Of a DNA stretch of 48,842 nt, positions 40,921-47,455 are shown piece by piece (the first letter of the stretch is position 1; each line of letters opens with the position of its first letter). Position numbers and translations under genes: made by a program. The notes under the pieces are model-generated. The model ran no database searches, was not told the origin of the DNA, and saw nothing but the letters and a program-made list of their open reading frames with translations. Source of the DNA: JAWXUD01 sp044432945 (GTDB lineage Bacteria > Cyanobacteriota > Vampirovibrionia > Gastranaerophilales > Gastranaerophilaceae); NCBI GenBank assembly GCA_044432945.1, contig JAWXUD010000014.1:1-48842 (forward strand). Direction: 5' to 3'.

Positions 40921-41884
40921 AAATTAAAATATACTGGTGTATTTGATTAGCAACAAATGAGAATGGATATCCATAAGGGAATAGCTTTGAAGTTTGGTCT
41001 GCCCAAATTTTAAGCCCTTTATAATAAATATTATTTATTTCATTTAATTTTTCTATAATTTCATTGTGCAGTAAATTCAATGATTTTTTATTTGGTTGCA
41101 TATCTTTTATAAAAATAACTATATGACCTCTTTTTTTAACAAAAGGAAGTGTTTTTTCAACAGAAAGTTTTAAATTGTTTAGAAAATCATCTTTATTCAT
41201 GTTACCCAAGTCTAACGGTGATTCAGTAAAAGGTGTCGCATTGTTTCCATAAATAGACATATCCGCACCCGTTTTTTTCTTACTCATCATGTTGAAATAT
41301 GGCGGATCTAATAACACCAAACTGATTTTTTTGCCACTTAACAATGATGAAAGATTATGTGGATTTGAAAGAAATTCAACTGCATCAGCATTAACACAAT
41401 TATGTTCAGTTAAATTTAGAAACTTGGAAGCCTTTTTATATGCATCAATATATTTAGCATTTAAATCAACGCCATAACCAATTCGATTGGTTAAAGATGC
41501 ACCAAGTAGTGTACCACCAACGCCCATAAAATAATCAAAAACGACTTCATTTTCTTTAGTAAAAAACTTTATAATTTCTGCCATTAGCTGAGGTGGTTTT
41601 GGTGTTGGGTGAATTTTTCTAATATTAAAAGCATAGCTGTCAGAACCTTTTGTTGAATATTTTGTATTAACAACAGAATTTATAAAATAAGTCCATTCAC
41701 TTCCAGATAAATGATTTAATGTGTTGTTTAATTGATATTTTTCACCATTTGGCAATAGAATAGTTTGTTTTTGCGAGTCTATAACATAAGCCTCACTTGC
41801 TTGTTCTTTGACCCAATTTGGCAAATTTAAAGCATCAATATTGGGATATAAATCTAATAGTTTTTCTTTTATTTCATTGTCCAT
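40904..41884 (-). CDS. DNA methyltransferase (DPPY, adenine-type)
   Basis: 326 residues. IHPTPKPPQLMAEIIKFF (motif X), EVVFDYFMGVGGTLLGASL (motif I, FxGxG-type) and KISLVLLDPPYFNMMSKK (motif IV, DPPY) are in the order X-I-IV, with VKKRGHIVIFIKDMQPNKK later. DPPY points to N6-adenine. The N-terminal 60 residues are unrelated to the core. It is one base after the preceding methyltransferase gene (TAG-T-ATG), the last of three consecutive methyltransferases, and its 3' end overlaps the putative nuclease gene by 17 bases in convergent orientation. The third enzyme may protect a variant site or have a target-recognition role in the same restriction system. Confidence 0.85.
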   Translation of the reverse strand: MDNEIKEKLLDLYPNIDALNLPNWVKEQASEAYVIDSQKQTILLPNGEKYQLNNTLNHLSGSEWTYFINSVVNTKYSTKGSDSYAFNIRKIHPTPKPPQLMAEIIKFFTKENEVVFDYFMGVGGTLLGASLTNRIGYGVDLNAKYIDAYKKASKFLNLTEHNCVNADAVEFLSNPHNLSSLLSGKKISLVLLDPPYFNMMSKKKTGADMSIYGNNATPFTESPLDLGNMNKDDFLNNLKLSVEKTLPFVKKRGHIVIFIKDMQPNKKSLNLLHNEIIEKLNEINNIYYKGLKIWADQTSKLFPYGYPFSFVANQIHQYILIFRKEF

Positions 41885-41885
41885 A

Positions 41886-42743
41886 CTAATAATTGTAAAT
41901 AATAACTTCTTGTGTATCGCTTGTTTTATTTTTTAATTGATAATTGCAATTGTTATAGTTTTTATCAATTTTTTTAACATTATATTTTTTGCTCCATTGA
42001 ATTAAATTATCGTTTGTTTCTCCTTTGTGCTCTAACACATTAGATAATAAAAATCTGACATTTTTGTTGTTAAGTTCATCTAACAGTTTTAATAGTTCAA
42101 GATCTTCATTTTGGGTCCAGTTTTTAAATCCTCTTTTTCCATCATTGTATGAGGCATTAGATATCAAATAAGGTGGGTCACAATAAACAAAATCATTCGC
42201 TTTTAGGTCACATTCCCGTATAAAAGAAAAGTCTTTTGAATAAAATTCTATATTTTTAGATTTCAAATTATTAATAAAATCAAAAAGGTTAGACTCTATA
42301 GTTAAATTATAAGAGCTTCTTTTTTTACCAAAAGGGGTGTTGAATTTGTGTTGATTATTGAAACGAATTTGATGATTAAATGAAAAGCACGTTAATACGA
42401 ACAAGAATAATATGTTTTTATTTGTATTATAGTCTTCTCTAAGCATTAAATATCCTTCATTATTCTCATTACTTAAATTGTAATCGGATATTATTTTTTT
42501 TATATCATTAAAGATTATTTCAGAGTCAGTATCTCTAAAAAATTGAAACATCTCTTTTAAATATACAATATGATCATTGTAAATAATTTTGTTTGCCGAA
42601 ACATTTATGCCGACATTGAATCCGCCACCAAATGCATCAATGAAGGTGTTTATATTATTTGGTAATTGCGAAATAATATTATCTAATATTTTATATTTTC
42701 CACCCGTGTAGTTAAGTGGTGATTTAATATATTCTTTTAACAT
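41886..42743 (-). CDS. D12-class DNA adenine methyltransferase (M.FokI C-half-like)
   Basis: 285 residues. SPLNYTGGKYKILDNII (motif X), FIDAFGGGFNVGINVSA (motif I), FNTPFGKKRSSYN, and DFVYCDPPYLISNASYN (motif IV DPPY) make a Dam/D12 (alpha-class) enzyme. The YIKSPLNYTGGK start and FxDxFGGGxNVG pattern resemble the C-terminal domain of M.FokI and related type IIS methyltransferases. Together with the next gene, like the N-terminal domain, the pair corresponds to a split M.FokI-type enzyme that methylates both strands of an asymmetric site. The ATG overlaps the stop of the preceding gene by seven bases. Confidence 0.88.
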   Translation of the reverse strand: MLKEYIKSPLNYTGGKYKILDNIISQLPNNINTFIDAFGGGFNVGINVSANKIIYNDHIVYLKEMFQFFRDTDSEIIFNDIKKIISDYNLSNENNEGYLMLREDYNTNKNILFLFVLTCFSFNHQIRFNNQHKFNTPFGKKRSSYNLTIESNLFDFINNLKSKNIEFYSKDFSFIRECDLKANDFVYCDPPYLISNASYNDGKRGFKNWTQNEDLELLKLLDELNNKNVRFLLSNVLEHKGETNDNLIQWSKKYNVKKIDKNYNNCNYQLKNKTSDTQEVIIYNY

Positions 42744-43777
42744 TCACTCTTCCTCACATAAAACATTAATTCTTTCAATTCTTTTTTTTGTTTTGATGAA
42801 TTGCTTTTAAATCGTCTATAATCTATTTCATACATTTTATATGATTCCTTAGAACCATATTTGCATAAAATTTCCTTTATTTCATTTTCGTTCATTAAGC
42901 CTTCATTACTATAGCTTAAGATTATATGCTTAAATTTCGCATTTTTAATAAGCATTTCAAATGCATTTGAAACTTTTTGCTTATTGCAATAAACTGATTT
43001 TTTTGCAGAATAGTCACGTTGCCCTGTAACGCCTTTTAACTCTGGATTATCATACAACGCAGCAGTTTCTAGTAAATGATAATTAGGAGGATATTGACGA
43101 CTATTATATGGTGGATCAATATATAAAATGTCGCCTTTTATTTCTTTAATTAAAATATTTCCATCTTCATTATAGGCTCTATTGTCTTTATTGTTCGAAC
43201 TTATATTTAATTCTTTCAAGTTTATTTTATTTAATGCTCTTTTATCCCACCATTTATTATAAGCACCATATGTACCAGCAATATTAGAAACAAAAGGAAT
43301 TGCTTCAATTAATGAGGCTATCAAGTATAATGATTCTTCATTGCTTATAAGGTTTTCATTTCTCCAATCGTTAATATTATTTCTTATATAGTCAATTCTT
43401 AGTGCGTTTTCATCAGATAAATACATTCTCCCACCAGTTGGTGCGTAATTATTTTGAAAAAATCTTTTTTGTGTATTAAGCTTTTCAAGCTTTTCGCCAT
43501 CTAAAGAATTTAAATATTTAATAGGGCTCTCACAATTAATATGTTTTTTCAACTTTTTGAATGTCGGTATTCTATTAAGTTCAATGAATGCTTTTTGTAA
43601 AACATAAGAGAAGTCCATTAAATCATTGGAAATTACTGAATATTTTTTTTTGAAATATCGTGCAACTATAGTTGTGCCTGAAAATATATCACAAAAAGAA
43701 TTTGCATCTTCAATATTATCACTGATAACTTGTTCTATATTTTTTAATAATAATCGTTTGCTTCCAATGTATCTCAT
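42737..43777 (-). CDS. D12-class DNA adenine methyltransferase (M.FokI N-half-like)
   Basis: 346 residues. MRYIGSKRLLLKNIEQVI (motif X region), FCDIFSGTTIVARYFKKK (motif I) and ILYIDPPYNSRQYPPNYHLL (motif IV DPPYNSRQY), then FKHIILSYSNEGLM. DPPYNSRQYxxNYH is the signature of the M.FokI/M.StsI N-terminal family. GRMYLSDENALRIDYIRN is the usual middle block. The gene has its own -10 eight bases before the ATG and no Shine-Dalgarno sequence. It is the first of three overlapping methyltransferase genes transcribed toward the nuclease. Confidence 0.88.
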   Translation of the reverse strand: MRYIGSKRLLLKNIEQVISDNIEDANSFCDIFSGTTIVARYFKKKYSVISNDLMDFSYVLQKAFIELNRIPTFKKLKKHINCESPIKYLNSLDGEKLEKLNTQKRFFQNNYAPTGGRMYLSDENALRIDYIRNNINDWRNENLISNEESLYLIASLIEAIPFVSNIAGTYGAYNKWWDKRALNKINLKELNISSNNKDNRAYNEDGNILIKEIKGDILYIDPPYNSRQYPPNYHLLETAALYDNPELKGVTGQRDYSAKKSVYCNKQKVSNAFEMLIKNAKFKHIILSYSNEGLMNENEIKEILCKYGSKESYKMYEIDYRRFKSNSSKQKKELKELMFYVRKSEC

Positions 43778-43785
43778 AGTAGTTA

Positions 43786-43791
43786 ATTATA
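43786..43791 (-). promoter_or_regulatory. -10 element close to the methyltransferase start
   Basis: On the minus strand TATAAT ends eight bases before the ATG at 43777, so the leader would be zero to two bases. No Shine-Dalgarno sequence. Confidence 0.45.
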
Positions 43792-43855
43792 ATATAAAAA
43801 AGTATAATAAGTCTAAATGTATCTGAATGTTTCCTGCGAATATGGCACGTAGAAA

Positions 43856-44490
43856 TTAACTAGTCTTATTATATAACCAATTATAATATGATTCCATAAA
43901 ATTTGGTTCAATTTGTCTTGCAGAATTTATCATTCCTTTTAGACTTTGCCATTCTTTAACAGATTTTTCGGGCTTATTTTTTAATATATAAATTTTATGT
44001 TGGAGCTTATTTGGTACTAGTAATTTATTATTCGGAGATATTACCGTACCTGTAACTTTTTTGTAATCCGCACCTTTATGCTTTTTTGTTTTTTCTAAAT
44101 TTATAGATAAATCAATATTAGATATACTCTTTCCTTTCTTGAATTAGGAAAGAATTTTTTAATATCAGTACAATAAAAATATTTATTTTGAATGTGTGCG
44201 GCACCGTTGTCGACATAACAACTTCCTTTGACGCCAGCCATTACGAAATCTGGAACAATTATTCTTTGCAGTAAGTTATTAAATTGCTTATGAAATCGCT
44301 TTAAAACATCTTTGGGTTCTTCAATTAATCGCTTTGACGACTTGCCCTTATTTGAAATGTTAAAAATTTTGTAATTACCAATATTTTTAGATAAAAGATT
44401 TAAAGTTTGATAGTCCGAAATATAAAACATCTCTAGGACTTTCTTTCGGTTACTAAGCTTATAAAGAGGACTTTTTTCTTTGTTATACAA
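43856..44490 (-). pseudogene. Retron-type reverse transcriptase lacking its catalytic core
   Basis: On the minus strand, from TTG at about 44490 one frame gives the N-terminal part of a retron RT: KRLIEEPKDVLKRFHKQFNN, MAGVKGSCYVDNGAAHIQNK and TDIKKFFPNSRKERVYL, stopping at 44101-44103. From 44143 another frame gives the C-terminal part: NIDLSINLEKTKKHKGADY, KKVTGTVISPNNKLLVPNK (the VTG thumb motif) and GMINSARQIEPNFMESY, ending with TAA at 43856. The segment expected between (motifs 3-5 with LPQG..SP and YADD, roughly 100 residues) is absent, so an internal deletion joined the two ends near 44130 out of frame. It overlaps or abuts the XRE gene upstream. Confidence 0.82.
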
Positions 44491-44491
44491 C

Positions 44492-44788
44492 TTATTTTCC
44501 AAGTGCTTTATCCTCAAGCGCTTGTAGTAGAATTAACATTTTATTTCTTATTGCTGTTTTATATGGTCCTTTGTTTTTATCAAGTTCTTCAGAAAAAAAT
44601 AAAAGAGTTGATGGCGTAGTGTTGAAAACTTTTGCATATTTTTCTATAATATCCATTGATGGCTTTTTATTGCTTTTTTCTATATCAGTAACATACCCTG
44701 ATGATACTTCAAGCTCTTCTGCTAAATCTTTAATTTTTTTGTCGTGAAAAACCCTTATTAACCTTAATGCTTCATTTAATTGTGACAT
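44492..44788 (-). CDS. XRE-family HTH protein upstream of the RT remnant
   Basis: 98 residues. An HTH of Cro/C1 type lies at about 15-70: KKIKDLAEELEVSSGYVTDI, then EKSNKKPSMDIIEKYAKVF. The C-terminal third (FFSEELDKNKGPYKTAIRN) is helical. AAGGAAT lies before the ATG. It is followed by the RT remnant with one base between stop and TTG, so the two were one operon, with a 25-residue peptide and a structured leader upstream. Some retron types pair the RT with an HTH protein, so this may be the effector or regulator of a former retron; it may also now control its own promoter. Confidence 0.85.
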   Translation of the reverse strand: MSQLNEALRLIRVFHDKKIKDLAEELEVSSGYVTDIEKSNKKPSMDIIEKYAKVFNTTPSTLLFFSEELDKNKGPYKTAIRNKMLILLQALEDKALGK

Positions 44789-44830
44789 TTTTATTCCTTT
44801 TTTAATTTTGAAAAAATGGGAAGATTTAAA

Positions 44831-44908
44831 TTAGCTTAACCACTCTGCAATTATAAGAATTATTCTTATAATGAGCACGGGCCACTTTGGCTTTTTAGAA
44901 TCGCTCAT
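44831..44908 (-). CDS. 25-residue hydrophobic peptide
   Basis: ATG at 44908 follows a perfect AGGAGG at seven bases spacing; TAA is at 44831. The peptide begins MSDSKKPKWPVLII and continues RIILIIAEWLS: a basic, Trp-containing head and a hydrophobic segment of about 14 residues. The strength of the ribosome-binding site against the poor ones of many genes here argues that it is translated. It resembles small membrane peptides of type I toxins or phage/plasmid 'smalltalk'-like proteins only in style. It lies 42 bases before the XRE gene and after the structured leader, all in one apparent transcript. Confidence 0.6.
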   Translation of the reverse strand: MSDSKKPKWPVLIIRIILIIAEWLS

Positions 44909-45062
44909 TGTGCGACCTCCTTTCACTTTATTACCTGATACTTTCAGGCTTGCTCCTTTTAGTGAAAGATTGTGAGGGTATCACCTAAGTGTAGCTGTCT
45001 TCCCATAAATTCGCCAACAGCGTAATTGCTCCCGCTGTTGTGAGACCAGATTTTCTTACTTG
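44909..45062 (-). ncRNA. Structured leader RNA, possible retron msr/msd remnant
   Basis: On the minus strand a promoter at 45069-45098 should start RNA near 45062. The 154 bases before the peptide ATG contain two clear stems: CAACAGCG/CGCTGTTG (45015-45040, 8 bp), and TTTCACT/AGTGAAA (44921-44967, 7 bp) enclosing CCTGA/TCAGG. A 15-codon frame (ATG at 45006, MGRQLHLGDTLTIFH) ends inside. The second stem ends directly on the AGGAGG of the peptide. Position upstream of an HTH-RT unit fits a retron RNA; no long complementary a1/a2 ends were found, so a regulatory leader is also possible. Confidence 0.5.
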
Positions 45063-45068
45063 GTTGTT

Positions 45069-45098
45069 ATTATATTTTATAAAATAATAAATTATCAA
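45069..45098 (-). promoter_or_regulatory. Promoter of the leader-peptide-XRE-RT unit
   Basis: On the minus strand TTGATA (45098-45093), 18 bases, TATAAT (45074-45069). One of the best promoter matches in the window. Confidence 0.65.
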
Positions 45099-45251
45099 TA
45101 ATAGCTTTTAATAAATTAACCTCGTGGCCCCGGTGTTTGAACCGTATTTTCAAAGTTCACAAACTGTTTCCAGTTTTCGTCATTTTGGAGCTTTCGACTC
45201 CTCACATGACAATTAAATCATAAAATTCTCACAAATCAATAACTTTATACT

Positions 45252-45278
45252 ATATTTGTGAATAAAATTCACAAATAT
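45252..45278. promoter_or_regulatory. 27-bp palindrome, possible operator
   Basis: Perfect 12-bp arms ATATTTGTGAAT (45252-45263) and ATTCACAAATAT (45267-45278) around AAA. Half-sites TCACAAA also occur at about 45229 and 45157. It lies about 90 bases before the 74-residue gene at 45370 and on the other side faces the XRE unit. The rest of 45099-45369 holds no gene that I can see. Confidence 0.55.
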
Positions 45279-45369
45279 TTACATCGTGTCCTTTTGTTAC
45301 TGCTTTCTTTGATTTTTAACTTGTTTAGTATCTTTCATTGTAATGTGTTGTTGCATAAGGAGGACAGGC

Positions 45370-45594
45370 ATGGAAGAAGTAAAAAGTTATAATTTGTCAA
45401 AAAAAGAATACAAGAAGCTCGAAAAATCAGCAGAGTGTTTGTACAATACGTTAATTGTGCTAGATTATTTTTGCACCAATCAACAACACTATGAGGATTT
45501 ATATTATATAACGTCAATTATTAAATATCTAAAACAAGAGGCTGATAAAATAAATTCATTTTTTATAAATTTTGACGTTGATGAAGAAGATTAA
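45370..45594 (+). CDS. 74-residue protein, paralogue of 38168-38392
   Basis: 74 residues from ATG at 45370, chosen because AGGAGG (45358-45363) is six bases upstream; the frame is open further up but gives an unlikely Cys-rich start. It shares 42 of 74 residues and length with the protein at 38168-38392 (LSKKEYKKLEKSAE, VLDYFCTNQ, YLKQEADKINSFFIN). No family recognised. The sequence upstream shares TAATGTGTT with the other copy but not the perfect hairpin over the ribosome-binding site. Two copies about 7 kb apart flank the second restriction locus and the retron-like unit. Confidence 0.75.
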   Translation: MEEVKSYNLSKKEYKKLEKSAECLYNTLIVLDYFCTNQQHYEDLYYITSIIKYLKQEADKINSFFINFDVDEED

Positions 45595-45710
45595 AACCAT
45601 TTTTAAAACCTTTTTAACTCTTTTTAAATTTAACGTTCTGAGTGGTTTTGGTATGTTGATATGATTTGAGTAAAAACGTTTCTTAAATGCTCTTAAAATG
45701 CGGGAAAATA

Positions 45711-45741
45711 TTTTATATTGTTTTGATACAAAAATATAAAA
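45711..45741. other. Hairpin TTTTATAT / ATATAAAA
   Basis: Arms 45711-45718 and 45734-45741 with inner TGT/ACA pairing. Before it, CTTTTTAA-type blocks recur about every ten bases at 45601-45632. This 208-base spacer (45595-45802) otherwise shows no gene. Confidence 0.35.
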
Positions 45742-45802
45742 CCGAGTTCCAATTTATTCAATCTTAAGTAATGAATGTAAATGCAAAACGAAAGGATAGA
45801 AT

Positions 45803-45994
45803 ATGACTTATAAAAATCAGGATTACACTATGTTTGGAACAAAAATCAAAAATAATTTAAATAACGAAGTTGGACTATTAATATTCACTTGGACAAACAC
45901 ATACGCTGATGGTGATGTGGATTTTGCCACTTGTGTTGACAAAAAGGGTGAAAAATATAATGTTGAATTAGATAATATTACGCCGATTGATTAG
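45803..45994 (+). CDS. Small uncharacterised protein (63 residues)
   Basis: 63 residues with AAAGGA seven bases before the ATG. TYKNQDYTMFGTKIKNNLNN is followed by EVGLLIFTWTNTYADGDVDF and ATCVDKKGEKYNVELDNITP, which reads like a small beta-barrel (SH3- or Tudor-like) domain. It is convergent with the HTH gene at 46002, seven bases away. Not recognised; probably an accessory gene of the mobile element. Confidence 0.6.
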   Translation: MTYKNQDYTMFGTKIKNNLNNEVGLLIFTWTNTYADGDVDFATCVDKKGEKYNVELDNITPID

Positions 45995-46001
45995 GATTAA
46001 C

Positions 46002-46676
46002 TTATGCATTATACAATAGTTTTAATAAATCTTGTTCCAGTTCTTCAAAGGTTTTATCCATTCGCCAAAGATATTCAGCAAAGTATAAGTGGTAATTTGT
46101 TTTATAAGCGACGCTAAATTTCTTTCTTCTCAATCTGAAATATATATTTTTAATCTCCAATCGTTCAGCTTCACTATGAGATTGCGAGTAATCACACTTT
46201 ATGGGGTAATCATTAATAAATAACTTGTTTTTATAAAGATGTAAATAAAACAAATTATTCATATACTCTCTTACCTGTGGGGTTTTAGGCTGGATTTTAT
46301 GAAAGTTCAAAAGTGTTTTTAATTGCTCTTTATAAATCATTTGTCTAAAATATTTATAAAATTTATTAATTACATAATTTTGTGGGGCTAGAATTTTAAC
46401 TACTTTTACAACTTCAACTTCCGCTAAAAAACATTTTGTTATTAACTCAATCTCATCTTTCTCATGAAACTCAAAAAACAAAGGCAACTTAGACTTCTTT
46501 GCCTTTTGTTCTTTATAAAAATAAACATCATCATCTCGTTTACTAATCAGCTGTTCATCTACTAGCTCCTCTAAAACTGCCGAAATCTCGGCTCGTGTTA
46601 CCCCTAAAATCGGCACAATATCATCAATAGATGCTTTGTTTAATCGTTTTATAAGTTTTAAAACTTTACTCCTCAT
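46002..46676 (-). CDS. Winged-helix protein of a Mu-type transposition module
   Basis: 224 residues. The first 55 form a winged helix-turn-helix (KASIDDIVPILGVTRAEISA, then VLEELVDEQLISKRDDD and VYFY as the wing). The rest is charged and helical with many aromatic residues (INKFYKYFRQMIYKEQLK, MNNLFYLHLYKNKLFIND) and is not recognised. The start overlaps the ATPase gene by 11 bases, so it is translated with the transposition genes. Possible roles are regulator or target/end-binding cofactor of the element. Confidence 0.75.
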   Translation of the reverse strand: MRSKVLKLIKRLNKASIDDIVPILGVTRAEISAVLEELVDEQLISKRDDDVYFYKEQKAKKSKLPLFFEFHEKDEIELITKCFLAEVEVVKVVKILAPQNYVINKFYKYFRQMIYKEQLKTLLNFHKIQPKTPQVREYMNNLFYLHLYKNKLFINDYPIKCDYSQSHSEAERLEIKNIYFRLRRKKFSVAYKTNYHLYFAEYLWRMDKTFEELEQDLLKLLYNA

Positions 46677-47355
46677 CGATTAATCTCCTTGTAATATTAA
46701 TCGTAATTTCATCAAGTTTATTAGTATTTGCTAGGTTTTCAGCTTTGCTAATTAGTTTAACTATCTGTCTAAATTGAAGATTGCGAGTGGCGACATATTT
46801 TATTGAATCCTTGCAAAAATTAACTTCTGATAGTGTTTCAATAATCTCTTTAAAATCCTCATTGCAGATTTTTTCAAACTTTAACTTGCCATAAATTCTG
46901 TCATTAACGTGTCCGTATTTTAAAAGTTTTTTGTTTGATAACCCCATTCCAACAAGCAAGATCGGCACACCTAATTTGTCGTGAATATCCCTCAACGTTT
47001 CGATCGTGTGAGTATTTGAAAACAAATAATCAATCTCATCAACTACGATAACTTTTGGGTTGAATTTTAACTTTTCTTCGATTTGTCTGAATAAGTGCTG
47101 TGACGTGTAACAAGGTTCTTCATCAAGTTCTTTAACGATTTCAGACAACAGCCAGCGAGCAGATATTTTGTGGTTGCACCTGACATAAATCGCATCGTTA
47201 TTTGTAACCCACCACATTATTGCTTGGGATTTACCTAGTCCATACTCGCCATAAACAAGTGCCATTTTAGGAACATTCGGTGGTGCTTTTTGCAAATTGT
47301 CCATAAGCGAAATTAATCGTTTCACATTTTTTGTTTTAATGAAGATATTTTTCAT
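46666..47355 (-). CDS. MuB/TniB-like transposition AAA ATPase
   Basis: 229 residues. Walker A is VYGEYGLGKSQAIMWW (GEYGLGKS), Walker B is PKVIVVDEIDYLF, followed by IPILLVGMGLSNKKLL as sensor 1 region and NDRIYGKLKFEKICNEDF. This is the AAA+ ATPase that accompanies DDE transposases of phage Mu and Tn7/Tn552 type, binding target DNA and activating the transposase while giving target immunity. Length is close to that of short MuB homologues. AAAGGA precedes the ATG. It lies downstream of the transposase gene and overlaps the winged-helix gene, forming an A-B-type operon. Confidence 0.88.
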   Translation of the reverse strand: MKNIFIKTKNVKRLISLMDNLQKAPPNVPKMALVYGEYGLGKSQAIMWWVTNNDAIYVRCNHKISARWLLSEIVKELDEEPCYTSQHLFRQIEEKLKFNPKVIVVDEIDYLFSNTHTIETLRDIHDKLGVPILLVGMGLSNKKLLKYGHVNDRIYGKLKFEKICNEDFKEIIETLSEVNFCKDSIKYVATRNLQFRQIVKLISKAENLANTNKLDEITINITRRLIDEE

Positions 47356-47455
47356 AATTTTCCTTTCTTTGGTTGTCTTGGATTATTCGGGTAGTCGCAA
47401 AAGCGTGGTTTTGCTCCAACTTACGGGCTGGGTTCGCTATTGCTCACACGGCGCC
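47356..47455 (-). other. G+C-rich spacer with hairpin between transposase and ATPase
   Basis: About 100 bases clearly richer in G+C than the surroundings. GCAAAA (47397-47402) pairs with TTTTGC (47409-47414) around GCGTGG. No gene and no T-run terminator. It separates the transposase stop (TAG, 47456-47458) from the ATPase ribosome-binding site. Confidence 0.4.

Noticed and set aside
44850..44872. 23-bp palindrome with 11-bp arms (ATTATAAGAAT) containing TATAAT on both strands, seeming to be an operator or divergent promoter
   Set aside because: It lies inside the 25-codon peptide frame, where it simply encodes the Ile/Leu repeat around RIILII. A dual role cannot be excluded but is not needed.
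45119..45146. On the minus strand GGTTCAAACACCGGGGCCACGA resembles a tRNA T-arm
   Set aside because: The stem does not pair properly and no CCA or acceptor follows in register; kept only as a weak hint of another integration scar.
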